Assembly (NCBI GenBank): GCA_964636785.1 | Contig: CAZWVK010000002.1 | Location: 4,889 to 68,888 of the forward strand | Direction of reading: 5' to 3' | DNA from: UBA6776 sp964636785 | Lineage (GTDB): Bacteria; Bdellovibrionota; Bdellovibrionia; Bdellovibrionales; UBA1609 | DNA length: 64,000 nt | Part shown: positions 1 to 8,089 of the stretch, piece by piece | How positions within the stretch are numbered: the stretch's first letter is position 1 | Layout: each line of letters opens with the position of its first letter | The notes under the pieces: generated by a model | Databases searched by the model: none | What the model was told of the DNA's origin: nothing | Seen by the model: the letters and a program-made list of their open reading frames with translations, nothing else | Position numbers and translations under genes: made by a program

Positions 1-41
1 GTTGCGCGGTGAATTTTTGATTTTAACATTGTTACCTGCAT
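1..41 (-). CDS. panD: Aspartate 1-decarboxylase, N-terminal fragment
   Basis: Only the first 13 codons lie inside the window; the gene runs off the left edge on the minus strand. They read MQVTMLKSKIHRA, which matches the conserved beginning of aspartate 1-decarboxylase. A GGAGAG ribosome binding site at 47-52 sits five bases before the ATG at 39-41. PanD makes beta-alanine from aspartate with a pyruvoyl cofactor, and beta-alanine is the second substrate of PanC. The gap to coaX is 11 bases, so it is the last visible gene of the pantothenate operon. The self-processing Gly-Ser site lies beyond the window and cannot be checked. Confidence 0.8.
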   Translation of the reverse strand, partial: MQVTMLKSKIHRA

Positions 42-52
42 TAATTCTCTCC

Positions 53-829
53 TTAACTTTTAAAATTCATTTGAAAGGCGTCATGGATTCCATGAAGCAC
101 AAGGTCTGGATGCTCTTGATCAAAAACTTCCGTCTTATTATACAATGAAGCGATTCCGCCTGTTCCAATAATAAGTGGACGTTCACCATCAAAGACCTCA
201 TTGGTGATATTTTGTGAGATCTCCTTGATCGCACCCTTTGTTCCATGAAAAAGACCGGACTGAATGCTCTCGATAGTGCCGCGACCTAGAGTGAATTTGG
301 TCGGAACAATTTCTACAGGGGGAAGTTTTGAGGTTTGAGACTCCAAAGCTTCCATTGAAATCCGCAGTCCCGCAATAATGACTCCACCAAGATATTCAGC
401 ATTTTTAGAAATCGCACAAAACGTCGTCGCTGTACCGAAATCAATAATCAAAAGGTTTTGATTAGGAAACTTTTTAACTGCGGCAATCGCATTTGCGATT
501 CGGTCGGCCCCGACTTCCAATGGATTTTTGTATTTGATTTTAAGGCCCGTTTTCACACCGGCCTGAAGGACAAAAGGCTCACCATCAAAGTACTTTCGGC
601 AGGCATTTCTCAAAGAATGAAGTGTTTCAGGTACCACCGTGCAGATGGCAATCTGCTCGACTTCTTTTGGATCAAGGCCGTTCTCTCTTAAAATGGACCG
701 CAAGAAAACTCCTGTTTCATCCGAGGAATATCCGGCTTTCGATGATTTCCTGAAACGTAGAATCAGCTCACCATTTCGAAAAACTCCACCAAAAATCTGA
801 GAGTTCCCGACGTCAAGACATAAGATCAT
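53..829 (-). CDS. coaX: Type III pantothenate kinase
   Basis: Phosphorylates pantothenate to 4'-phosphopantothenate, the first committed step of coenzyme A synthesis in the cytoplasm. The 258-residue length is normal for CoaX. Visible signatures of the ASKHA-fold family are the N-terminal phosphate loop DVGNSQIFGG, the GADRIANAIAA segment near residue 107, and DFGTATTFCAI near residue 130 followed by YLGGVIIAG. The ATG overlaps the coaBC stop by four bases (ATGA), so translation is probably coupled. The monovalent-cation-dependent CoaX class is not feedback-inhibited by CoA in characterised examples. Confidence 0.95.
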   Translation of the reverse strand: MILCLDVGNSQIFGGVFRNGELILRFRKSSKAGYSSDETGVFLRSILRENGLDPKEVEQIAICTVVPETLHSLRNACRKYFDGEPFVLQAGVKTGLKIKYKNPLEVGADRIANAIAAVKKFPNQNLLIIDFGTATTFCAISKNAEYLGGVIIAGLRISMEALESQTSKLPPVEIVPTKFTLGRGTIESIQSGLFHGTKGAIKEISQNITNEVFDGERPLIIGTGGIASLYNKTEVFDQEHPDLVLHGIHDAFQMNFKS

Positions 830-2013
830 TGTGATTCCTCCAAAACCGTTTGAATCTGTTGAAACATTTGAGATTTGTTCTTAAATTCAATCACTTCATC
901 ATCAGAGCGGATTAATAAACCTTTATGTGAACTCTGAGTTTTATCTCGTAAGTCATTTGCGACCACGGCACTCAGTTGATTTTTCTTCAAAAGATCATTC
1001 GCAATTCGCTTTTGACCGGCTTGAGTCTGATCAACAGTGAGCTTGAACCCAACAATCTTTAATTCTTTGTTTCGACTCCATTCCCGTAAGTGCGATATAA
1101 TTTTAGGAGTTCTCTTTAATTCAAGAGTGATTTTTTCTAGATCGGAGCTGATTTTTCCGGATTGAATTTCAGGCGAAAAATCGCTGACGGCTGCTAAGTG
1201 CACAAGACCCGAATAAGTTTCTGATTGAAGCTTTTCTTTCAGTTTCTCACTCAGATCCCCATGACTTGTGAAATAGGTGACCATCGCCGAGTTGGAGTGA
1301 AAGCGTGCTGTCTGAGATAAAAGAAGTTCAACTTCAAATCCTTGAGAGGAAAGATGATCTGAAAGAAGACAGGCCGTTTCACCGGAGCTTGTGTTGGTGA
1401 TAGAGCGTACTGCATCAATAGATTCTGAAGTGCCACCGCCGGTGATCAGGATTTTTCCTTTCCTTTGATGTTTTCCAGAAAGTGTATCTTTGATCTCTGC
1501 TAGAATATCTTCTTGTTCGGGAAGTCGTCCTTCTCCTGTTTCACCACAAGCCAGATTTCCCGAAGAAGGCTGAATAATTCGCGTGTATGGAAGAGTGGAA
1601 ATCAACTCCACATTCTTTTGCACAAATGGGTGATTCCACATGACTGTATTCATCGCTGGAAAAATCATTGCAGGCACTTCGGGCTTTTTGGCTAAAAAAA
1701 GACTTGAGATCAGATCTCCTGCTGATCCGTTTGCAAGCTGAGAGAGTTTTTGTGCGCTTGCAGGACAGAGCACGAAAAGATCCGCCCACCTGGCATAATC
1801 GATATGAGCCATTGCCTCTCCGGATTCGAACAAATCGTCCAGAACCTTTCGATTCGTTAATCCCTCAAAGGTCATTTTGCCAACAAACTGTGAAGCCGTA
1901 GGAGAAAAGACGACTTGGACTTCGTGTCCTTGCTTGACCAAATCAGACACCACTCCAGCAGCTTTGAATGCAGAAATAGATCCAGATACACAAAAAAGAA
2001 TCTTTGCACTCAT
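826..2013 (-). CDS. coaBC: Bifunctional phosphopantothenate-cysteine ligase / phosphopantothenoylcysteine decarboxylase
   Basis: Joins cysteine to 4'-phosphopantothenate and then decarboxylates the product to 4'-phosphopantetheine. The N-terminal half is the FMN-binding CoaC flavoprotein, with the substrate-recognition motif PAMNTVMW near residues 118-125 and the SISAFKAAG start. The C-terminal half is the CoaB ligase, beginning around residue 185 with ILITGGGTSESID and SITNTSSG. The 395-residue length is normal for the fused enzyme. It overlaps panC upstream and coaX downstream by ATGA junctions, placing it in the middle of the pantothenate/CoA operon. Confidence 0.95.
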   Translation of the reverse strand: MSAKILFCVSGSISAFKAAGVVSDLVKQGHEVQVVFSPTASQFVGKMTFEGLTNRKVLDDLFESGEAMAHIDYARWADLFVLCPASAQKLSQLANGSAGDLISSLFLAKKPEVPAMIFPAMNTVMWNHPFVQKNVELISTLPYTRIIQPSSGNLACGETGEGRLPEQEDILAEIKDTLSGKHQRKGKILITGGGTSESIDAVRSITNTSSGETACLLSDHLSSQGFEVELLLSQTARFHSNSAMVTYFTSHGDLSEKLKEKLQSETYSGLVHLAAVSDFSPEIQSGKISSDLEKITLELKRTPKIISHLREWSRNKELKIVGFKLTVDQTQAGQKRIANDLLKKNQLSAVVANDLRDKTQSSHKGLLIRSDDEVIEFKNKSQMFQQIQTVLEESQ

Positions 2014-2780
2014 TGTGCACTCCTTGTATCGACCTGAACATTGTCGATCAGTCGAACAGACCCAATCAAAACCGCTCCAAAGCGACGGCCATTTAGATCT
2101 TGAACATAATCGACCTTGAAGTCTTTCTGATTCAGCCAGTTGATAGCGTCCTCGGCACTTCGGGATTCTTTTAACGCCTTATAAAATTCCGCAGCAATTC
2201 TTTTTTCATCTTCAGAAAGACGTAAGTTTCTAGAGCTCATGGCCAATCCGGATTCTTCGCGGACTGTGGGCACTGCTATAATCTCAATATTCAAAAAGAA
2301 TTCACGAACCATTTTCTGAATGAGTAGAAGCTGCTGATAGTCTTTCTCGCCAAAAAAGGCTTTATGCGGCTGAGTCAGTTGAAAGAGCTTCATAACAACG
2401 GTTAATACACCATCAAAGTGGCCTGGCCGCGCCTGACCGCAAAGCTTGTTGGATAATTCAGATTCGGTGACCTTCATGGTCATCCCCTGAGGGTAAAGAT
2501 CATTCACACTTGGAATCCATACGGCATCTACGTCCTTTAATAACTTTAAGTCCTCATCCAGTCGGGTTGGATACTTCTCGAAATCGTCTTTATCATTAAA
2601 TTGAAGGGGATTGACAAAGATGCTCACCAAAACCTTGGAGCAGGATGATTTGGACTTTTCCACAAGGCTTAAATGACCCTGATGAAGGGCGCCCATGGTC
2701 GGTACAAAGCCCAGCTGATCATTTTTATTCAGAGAGCTTCGCCACTCGATCAATTCCCGGTTGGATCTCAATATCCTCAT
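2010..2780 (-). CDS. panC: Pantothenate synthetase
   Basis: ATP-dependent condensation of pantoate with beta-alanine to give pantothenate. The nucleotidyltransferase-fold signature FVPTMGALHQGHLSL is at residues 25-39, followed by SIFVNPLQF, and FFGEKDYQQL near residue 140. The 256-residue length is slightly short, mainly in the C-terminal dimerisation part, compared with the usual 280 or so. Both ends overlap neighbours (panB upstream, coaBC downstream) by four bases. Confidence 0.95.
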   Translation of the reverse strand: MRILRSNRELIEWRSSLNKNDQLGFVPTMGALHQGHLSLVEKSKSSCSKVLVSIFVNPLQFNDKDDFEKYPTRLDEDLKLLKDVDAVWIPSVNDLYPQGMTMKVTESELSNKLCGQARPGHFDGVLTVVMKLFQLTQPHKAFFGEKDYQQLLLIQKMVREFFLNIEIIAVPTVREESGLAMSSRNLRLSEDEKRIAAEFYKALKESRSAEDAINWLNQKDFKVDYVQDLNGRRFGAVLIGSVRLIDNVQVDTRSAQ

Positions 2781-3565
2781 TCGTAGCTTTCCTTGACACT
2801 TGGAAAGTCACCATCCTTCACCGCTTTGGTGTAGCTCTGAGTGGCATTTATCAAGAACTCTTCGCCCGCTCCAAATTTTCGCACAAAGCGAGGTTGGAGA
2901 TCGGCAGTCATTCCAAGTAGATCATGTAAGACAAGAACTTGGCCGTCACAATCCACTCCGGCTCCAATTCCAATAACAGGTATTGAGAGTTTCTCGCTCA
3001 CTTGCTTGGCGAGTGAAGAGGGAACACACTCAAGAACCACTGAAAAGGCACCGGCCTCTTCCAAAGCCAAAGCATCTCTTAATAGGATCTCCTGAGCACT
3101 TTCTGATTTCGCTTGAACTTTAAATCCACCAAACGCATGAACAAACTGAGGAGTCAGTCCCAGATGTCCCATCACAGGGACTCCGGATTGAGTGAGGCGC
3201 TCAATCAATTCAAGATTGCCTTTTGCACCTTCGAGCTTTACTGCATTTGCTCCAGCCTGAATAAGTTTCCCCGCCGCCTCAATGGAAGAGTCCATGCTCT
3301 TTCGAAAAGAAAGAAACGGCAGGTCCCCAATGATGAATTTCTGTGGGGCTCCACGACGAACGGCTTCTGTGTGAGTGACCATCAGGTCCATTGTGGCCCT
3401 GGTTGTATCCGGATATCCATACACCACCATGGCCAGAGAATCTCCAACCAGGATCATATCGACATCTGTTTTTGCTAAGAGTTTTGCGCTCCATGAATCG
3501 TAACAGGTCACCATCGTGAGTTTTCGTTTTGATTTTGCTTCTAAGACTTTAGGTAAGGTCATCAT
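2777..3565 (-). CDS. panB: 3-methyl-2-oxobutanoate hydroxymethyltransferase
   Basis: Makes ketopantoate from 2-oxoisovalerate and methylene-tetrahydrofolate. The 262-residue TIM-barrel shows the family signatures MVTCYDSWSAKL, DMILVGDSLAMV, MGHLGLTPQ and PVIGIGAG, including the metal-binding aspartates. Two ATG codons stand at the start (3565 and 3562). The first 17 bases overlap the end of the upstream DUF2520 gene, and the end overlaps panC by four bases, so the six genes are surely one transcript. Confidence 0.95.
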   Translation of the reverse strand: MMTLPKVLEAKSKRKLTMVTCYDSWSAKLLAKTDVDMILVGDSLAMVVYGYPDTTRATMDLMVTHTEAVRRGAPQKFIIGDLPFLSFRKSMDSSIEAAGKLIQAGANAVKLEGAKGNLELIERLTQSGVPVMGHLGLTPQFVHAFGGFKVQAKSESAQEILLRDALALEEAGAFSVVLECVPSSLAKQVSEKLSIPVIGIGAGVDCDGQVLVLHDLLGMTADLQPRFVRKFGAGEEFLINATQSYTKAVKDGDFPSVKESYE

Positions 3566-4286
3566 GATTTTCTCGTGTGTTAAAGGATTCTAAGAAATGG
3601 GAGTAAGAGGTCTTTAATGAAGGAAAGGCATTAAGGCTTTCGAGGTGAGCGGAAATCGTATTAAGATCTTTACGTCCAAAGGGGCCGGCATTGAGATCTG
3701 TTTTACTATCGATCACTTGTTTTAAAACCTGGTGAAGATAAGGGTAAAAGATTTCGCGTGGCAGATTCAGATTCTGTTCGAGTTCCGAGCAAATATTCTC
3801 CCAAATCAGCTTGGGATAGTTTCCAGCCAAGTGACAAAAGCTGTGATAGAGGGGCTTGTCTTTTGATTTAAGAACAAACTTTGGATTTGGAAGCTGGTCG
3901 AGCCATGACAATTCCAGCGCGTCTGGGTCCATAACCAGAGGAATTCGATCATATTCACCGGGCTCAAGCGGAGTATGAGCGAATGTCATCAACGGATGGA
4001 TGCCAACAGCCAATGATGTGGAAGTGGAGCCTGAAAAATGAATCTTTGTTAGATCCTTTGGAAGTTTCTTGGCGACATCTTCAATCGCGTGGTCAGAGAC
4101 GGCTAAGAATGCCACTCCTGCATTTGCTGCCTTTGAGGTTAGATCCTCAAAAGATTCATCACGACTCCATGATAGCCAAGAAGAAACACCTTTTGACCTG
4201 AGATATACTTTCAAATGGGTCGCTAATCGGCCGCTCCCGATGATAAGAGGAGGAGTGGGAAAATCTTTTCCAGTATTTTTCATCAT
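3549..4286 (-). CDS. Rossmann-fold and DUF2520 protein, candidate ketopantoate reductase
   Basis: A 245-residue protein with a dinucleotide-binding loop GSGRLATHL near residues 18-26 and, near residue 85, the segment SGSTSTSLAVG followed by HPLMTF, which is typical of Rossmann/DUF2520 proteins. It is the first gene of the pantothenate operon and its 3' end overlaps panB by 17 bases. The operon carries every step to phosphopantetheine except ketopantoate reductase (panE). A non-PanE ketopantoate reductase of this general type (PanG) is known from Francisella, so this protein is the obvious candidate for the missing step. That is inference from context and fold; the sequence alone does not prove the substrate. 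Confidence 0.75.
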   Translation of the reverse strand: MMKNTGKDFPTPPLIIGSGRLATHLKVYLRSKGVSSWLSWSRDESFEDLTSKAANAGVAFLAVSDHAIEDVAKKLPKDLTKIHFSGSTSTSLAVGIHPLMTFAHTPLEPGEYDRIPLVMDPDALELSWLDQLPNPKFVLKSKDKPLYHSFCHLAGNYPKLIWENICSELEQNLNLPREIFYPYLHQVLKQVIDSKTDLNAGPFGRKDLNTISAHLESLNAFPSLKTSYSHFLESFNTRENHDDLT

Positions 4287-4332
4287 TTGGTACCTGTCCT
4301 AAACGTTGATGGATCAAGTCCTTACTGACTCT

Positions 4333-4361
4333 TAAATACTGCTGTTTGGATCTCGGCGCAA
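4333..4361 (-). promoter_or_regulatory. Possible sigma-70 promoter of the pantothenate operon
   Basis: On the minus strand TTGCGC (4356-4361) and TATTTA (4333-4338) are separated by 17 bases, about 50 bases upstream of the first operon gene. The match to the consensus is only partial at both hexamers, so this is a weak candidate. The whole 124-base divergent gap 4287-4410 must contain promoters for both directions. Confidence 0.25.
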
Positions 4362-4410
4362 GGCGATATTTTGATGTCTTTTTTCCAGGGACGTTGGTAA
4401 AAGGCCCCTT

Positions 4411-5148
4411 ATGTTGAGATGGGTATGGGTATTCGTTGCAGTCGTGTTGTCATCAGGAATTTACTTTTCCATTCGTTATGGTTTGCGGCCAAAGCCCATT
4501 CCAATGATGAAACCAACGGTTTTTGCTGATTATGAAGAGATGGGCTCTATGCTCTTCAAACGGCTCAGTCAGCCCATTCGCTCAGAGAAAATTATTGTTT
4601 TGGGATACGAGCCCACGCTGAGCGAAGCCAATCTTATTTGGCAGGGACTTCTTAAAGCAGCGCGCTCTCACCGAGTCCAAATTAACAAGATTTATTATTT
4701 GGGAAGTGAGAATCTTCCCGGTTATTTTCAGTCTCTAAAGGTCGAGGATCTTGATCTCTCGCAGATTGAGAGCATAAAAGAACAGCTGATTCGGGCCAAA
4801 AGAAGAAATGGTATTAATGTATTCATAGTACCTACCGATCAAGCCACTCATCTCAGAAAAGATTCTTTAACAAAGAAGCTTGAATCTTCGGCGCTTGGAC
4901 CCGTCTTATCTCTTTCTCAGCTTCCCTTGATTCTTGATTCTGAAGAGCAGGAAAAGGTTTCGAGTTCATGTACAGAATTGGATCCGGATGACTTCCGTGC
5001 AAAGCTCGACTGCACGTCTTTTAAATTCGCAAAATCTCAGGCTCGTCGAAAATTAGATCCATCAAAAACCTATGGCGCTCTAGAGCGCCATGGATTAAAA
5101 GAGTATTTGATTTTCGTTCACCCAGTTGGCGGCCCGGTCGATCAATAA
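4411..5148 (+). CDS. Membrane-anchored protein of unknown function
   Basis: I do not recognise this 245-residue protein. Residues 1-23 form a hydrophobic segment preceded by MLR, which looks like an uncleaved signal anchor, so the rest should be periplasmic. The periplasmic part has alternating strands and helices (for example IIVLGYEPTLSEANLIW and GINVFIVPTDQA) reminiscent of a periplasmic-binding-like alpha/beta fold, but that is a guess. Two cysteines near the C terminus (in SSCTEL and LDCTSF) could form a disulfide. An AAAGG ribosome binding site lies seven bases before the ATG. The last seven bases overlap the 3' end of the convergent 5'-nucleotidase gene. Confidence 0.8.
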   Translation: MLRWVWVFVAVVLSSGIYFSIRYGLRPKPIPMMKPTVFADYEEMGSMLFKRLSQPIRSEKIIVLGYEPTLSEANLIWQGLLKAARSHRVQINKIYYLGSENLPGYFQSLKVEDLDLSQIESIKEQLIRAKRRNGINVFIVPTDQATHLRKDSLTKKLESSALGPVLSLSQLPLILDSEEQEKVSSSCTELDPDDFRAKLDCTSFKFAKSQARRKLDPSKTYGALERHGLKEYLIFVHPVGGPVDQ

Positions 5149-6515
5149 TCGTGTGCTAAGGGCTTTTTGACAGAGCGAAAATAGGTCCGAGGTGAAAGCA
5201 TGACCAAATCAGAGAGTTTCGACATGTACACACAGGCGAAACGATCCACTTGGTAGCCAAAATAGCTTTCTTCAATTCCTGCGCGCATCACTTCACCCCA
5301 ATAAGGATTATAAATCTTTTGGAGATCCTTAATTTTGCCAGAAATAGAACGATCAATTTTATTGATCCGCTGAATGAGTTCCTGAACCATGGACTCATTG
5401 GATTTATCGCCGGTTTCAATCTGTACTGAGATCAACTCATCCACTTGCACTTCCAGAGGAACTTTAGAAGCCATGAGTCGGTCAATTTCATCTGTAATCG
5501 GTTTAGCTTCCTTGTTTTTGCCGACCTCAGTGCCGAGCTCCTCGATCACCAAAGCCGTGCGCCATGCACAGTCCTTTTTTAACCGAACAACATCTCCATA
5601 AATATGATCCCCGATATAAAGAATTTCATCAGGCTCGGTCTGTAGTGCTTCCGTGAAAGAAAGTGCATACCCTCCCTGATAAATCCCGGGCACTAAAGGT
5701 CCCTCGGTATTTGAGAGAGTGCCATGGGTCGGATCAACCGCGAGAAATGAGTTTTTATCGGTGAAGAATCGTGGCTTGGCAGCCAGCGTGATCGTGTACT
5801 CAAAAAGCTCCTGCCAGCTTTTATGATTTTCAAGATAAGGCGTTATGCAGTAATCAAGAAGAAGTTTTGTGTAACTGAAATCACTATTAGTCAGAACAAA
5901 GAGCTTTTTCCCGTGTATTTTAAAGCGCTCAAGACCTCGGACCATTTCTGCATCTACAATAATAAACTGATCCAGATTTTCGCGGACACGATCTTTTAAA
6001 CTTCCATCCCGATGAGCCTGATCCAGTGTGAAGTTTAAATCCTCTGCAATCTGTGTATAGCTAGGAAAGTTCAGTTCAGTGTGAGTGTCTTTGAAGTCCA
6101 CCAATTGCATGAATAGTCCAGCAAACGCAATTGAGAATGTGGTGTCCACAGTGTCATAGTTCGGATCACGAAGATCGACGTAGGTGCTCCCATAGAGTTT
6201 TCGTTGCTCACGATAATCGATGGGCTTTATGCCGTGATAGCTCACCCGAATCCCGCCATGGCGTGAAAGCTTGAGAACGTTTCCTTTGGCCTTATCAATA
6301 ACAAGGCCACGAATGGCGCGATCAAAGGAAAATTGGATATTTAAAATATCCTCTGGATAGTTCTTAAGGCTGACTAATTTTTTAAGCATCACTTCATGCG
6401 CAACTCTCTCAAAGTTTTCACTTTTGTAGCGCACCAGAGTGTGGTCCATGTCAAAGCCAAGGTATTTGATTCGTTTTAAATTGAGTGTGCGATTAACAAA
6501 AACTGTTTGGGTCAT
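5142..6515 (-). CDS. HAD-superfamily 5'-nucleotidase (IMP/GMP-type)
   Basis: A 457-residue protein of the cytosolic purine 5'-nucleotidase (NT5C2-like) HAD family. Motif I is FDMDHTLVRY with the catalytic aspartates near residues 22 and 24; motif II is LFVLTNSDF; motif III/IV is LYIGDHIYGDV. It is expected to dephosphorylate IMP and GMP, but specificity is not readable from sequence. The start is taken at 6515: an AAAGGA stands directly before the ATG, and later ATGs would cut into motif I. The gene converges on the unknown membrane protein with a seven-base overlap. Confidence 0.85.
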   Translation of the reverse strand: MTQTVFVNRTLNLKRIKYLGFDMDHTLVRYKSENFERVAHEVMLKKLVSLKNYPEDILNIQFSFDRAIRGLVIDKAKGNVLKLSRHGGIRVSYHGIKPIDYREQRKLYGSTYVDLRDPNYDTVDTTFSIAFAGLFMQLVDFKDTHTELNFPSYTQIAEDLNFTLDQAHRDGSLKDRVRENLDQFIIVDAEMVRGLERFKIHGKKLFVLTNSDFSYTKLLLDYCITPYLENHKSWQELFEYTITLAAKPRFFTDKNSFLAVDPTHGTLSNTEGPLVPGIYQGGYALSFTEALQTEPDEILYIGDHIYGDVVRLKKDCAWRTALVIEELGTEVGKNKEAKPITDEIDRLMASKVPLEVQVDELISVQIETGDKSNESMVQELIQRINKIDRSISGKIKDLQKIYNPYWGEVMRAGIEESYFGYQVDRFACVYMSKLSDLVMLSPRTYFRSVKKPLAHDY

Positions 6516-6529
6516 TCCTTTTAGACTTT

Positions 6530-6889
6530 CTATTTAACGGGAAGCTCTAACTGATTCCAGAGTATCATTCCACCGGCCATATTGTAGGCCTCTAGGCCTT
6601 CTTCCTGGGCAAAAGAAGTGGCGACCGCAGATCGGCCACCGCTTCGGCAAATAAACACAATGGTTTTATCTCTTGGCAATTCAGCAAGGCGTCCCCCGAT
6701 TTCGTCCAAAGGGATGTGATGGATGCCCTCGGCGTGTCGCAGTTCGCCTTCCAGCTCTTCAGAGGTTCGAACGTCGACTAAGTGGAGCTCAGATGCCTTT
6801 TTATGCACTTCCTCTGGAGAAACATCCAAAACATTGGGATTATTCGGGTTCATTTTGGCGCTTTCCAATGGAACTTTTTGACTTGGCAT
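6530..6889 (-). CDS. Rhodanese-domain protein
   Basis: A 119-residue single rhodanese domain. The active-site loop is FICRSGGRS with cysteine as the sulfur-accepting residue, followed by EEGLEAYNMAGGMILW, the usual C-terminal rhodanese signature. It probably carries persulfide sulfur or acts as a sulfurtransferase in the cytoplasm. The reading frame is open further upstream to 7078, but an AGGAG six bases before the ATG at 6889 fixes the start, and the longer version would overlap the divergent hmgA gene by more than 100 bases. Confidence 0.88.
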   Translation of the reverse strand: MPSQKVPLESAKMNPNNPNVLDVSPEEVHKKASELHLVDVRTSEELEGELRHAEGIHHIPLDEIGGRLAELPRDKTIVFICRSGGRSAVATSFAQEEGLEAYNMAGGMILWNQLELPVK

Positions 6890-6903
6890 GTAAGACTCCT
6901 TAA

Positions 6904-6949
6904 ACCTGGCCTCTCGATAAAGTAGCGGTAAAATCCAGGTCTGTCGAGA
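6904..6949. promoter_or_regulatory. Interleaved dyads between divergent rhodanese and hmgA genes
   Basis: The 78-base divergent gap contains ACCTGG (6904-6909) matched by CCAGGT (6935-6940), and TCTCGA (6912-6917) matched by TCGAGA (6944-6949). The two pairs interleave with nearly the same spacing, which would suit an operator contacted on two faces. No regulator is identified and the match could be chance. Confidence 0.25.
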
Positions 6950-6967
6950 CGAATGGAGGCACTTATA

Positions 6968-8089
6968 ATGCATCAGTACCAACAAGGAATTTATACGAAG
7001 CAGGCCCACAAAGGCATTCCTGACGGTTGCTTTGAAGAAGAGCAGGGGCTCAAGGGTTTCTTCGGCCCAGCCTCTCATTTAATCAAACGTGAGCCGAGCA
7101 CACGCTGGAAAAAAATCGATGGTCCTTTGAAGCCACGGATGTTTGATCTTGTTCCCGTATTTTCAAAGCCAAGTGATCCAGTTTCATTTGAGCAAAGAGT
7201 TCTTTTTAATCGGGATATTTCTATTGGCATCAAAGTCCTTCACCCTTCACCAGAGCATTCTGCAAAAGCTTTTCGTAATGCGGACGGGGATGTTCTTTAT
7301 TTTTGTCATGAAGGTCATGGAGTTGTTTTAACGGAATACGGACTTTTGGATTACTCAAAAGGTCAGTACCTTGTTGTGCCGAAATGTTTAACTCACTCGA
7401 TTATCCCCGAGGCTGCTTCTCAATTCTTTGTTGTAGAAAATAAGACCAGTCACTTTCAAGAGCCGGATCGCGGGATTGTCGGACGTCATGCGATTTATGA
7501 TACAGCTGCACTCGGAAAGCCGGATTTGGATCGGATGAAAGAGTATATGAAATACATTGAAGATGGCACTCTGGAAATTTCCGTAAAAAGAGGAAATGAA
7601 ATTACAAGATTTGAGTATGACAACTCCATCTACGACACCTTGGGATGGAAGGGAGATCTTTTTCCTTTTACTCTTCACACAGACGATATGATGCCGCTTA
7701 TGAGCCATAGAGCCCATTTGCCACCCAGCGCACATACGACTTTTGTGGCAAAAGAGTTTGTTGTCTGCACGTTTTTGCCACGTCCACTTGAAAGTGATGA
7801 AGACGCTTTAAGGGTTCCTTTTTACCATCAAAATATTGATTACGATGAAGTGCTTTTCTATCATCGTGGGGATTTTTTCAGTCGTGACAATCTCCATGCG
7901 GGAATGATGAGCTTTCATCCGGCAGGATTTCCTCATGGGCCTCATCCAAAAGCGGTTAAGTCCATTGGCGGAAAGACTCACACCAATGAGTATGCCGTGA
8001 TGATTGATACTCGCTGGCCTCTTGAGGTGGATCAAACCGCAAAATCATTGGAGCTTCCGGATTATTGGCAGTCATGGCAATCGAAGTAG
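6968..8089 (+). CDS. hmgA: Homogentisate 1,2-dioxygenase
   Basis: Opens the aromatic ring of homogentisate to maleylacetoacetate, the key step of tyrosine breakdown, using Fe(II) and oxygen. At 373 residues it is the shorter bacterial form (the human enzyme is about 445). Two cupin-like halves are seen; the C-terminal half has FYHQNIDYDEV, which supplies candidate His and Glu iron ligands, and LHAGMMSFHPAGFPHGPHP with further histidines. The ATG at 6968 is chosen over 6953 because GGAGG at 6955-6959 is placed correctly for it. Its end overlaps ribD by 16 bases. Downstream fumarylacetoacetase and maleylacetoacetate isomerase are not in this window. Confidence 0.88.
   Translation: MHQYQQGIYTKQAHKGIPDGCFEEEQGLKGFFGPASHLIKREPSTRWKKIDGPLKPRMFDLVPVFSKPSDPVSFEQRVLFNRDISIGIKVLHPSPEHSAKAFRNADGDVLYFCHEGHGVVLTEYGLLDYSKGQYLVVPKCLTHSIIPEAASQFFVVENKTSHFQEPDRGIVGRHAIYDTAALGKPDLDRMKEYMKYIEDGTLEISVKRGNEITRFEYDNSIYDTLGWKGDLFPFTLHTDDMMPLMSHRAHLPPSAHTTFVAKEFVVCTFLPRPLESDEDALRVPFYHQNIDYDEVLFYHRGDFFSRDNLHAGMMSFHPAGFPHGPHPKAVKSIGGKTHTNEYAVMIDTRWPLEVDQTAKSLELPDYWQSWQSK

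Noticed and set aside
6890..7078. Longer rhodanese reading frame starting at 7078
   Set aside because: It would overlap the divergent homogentisate dioxygenase gene; AGGAG before the ATG at 6889 gives a better start.
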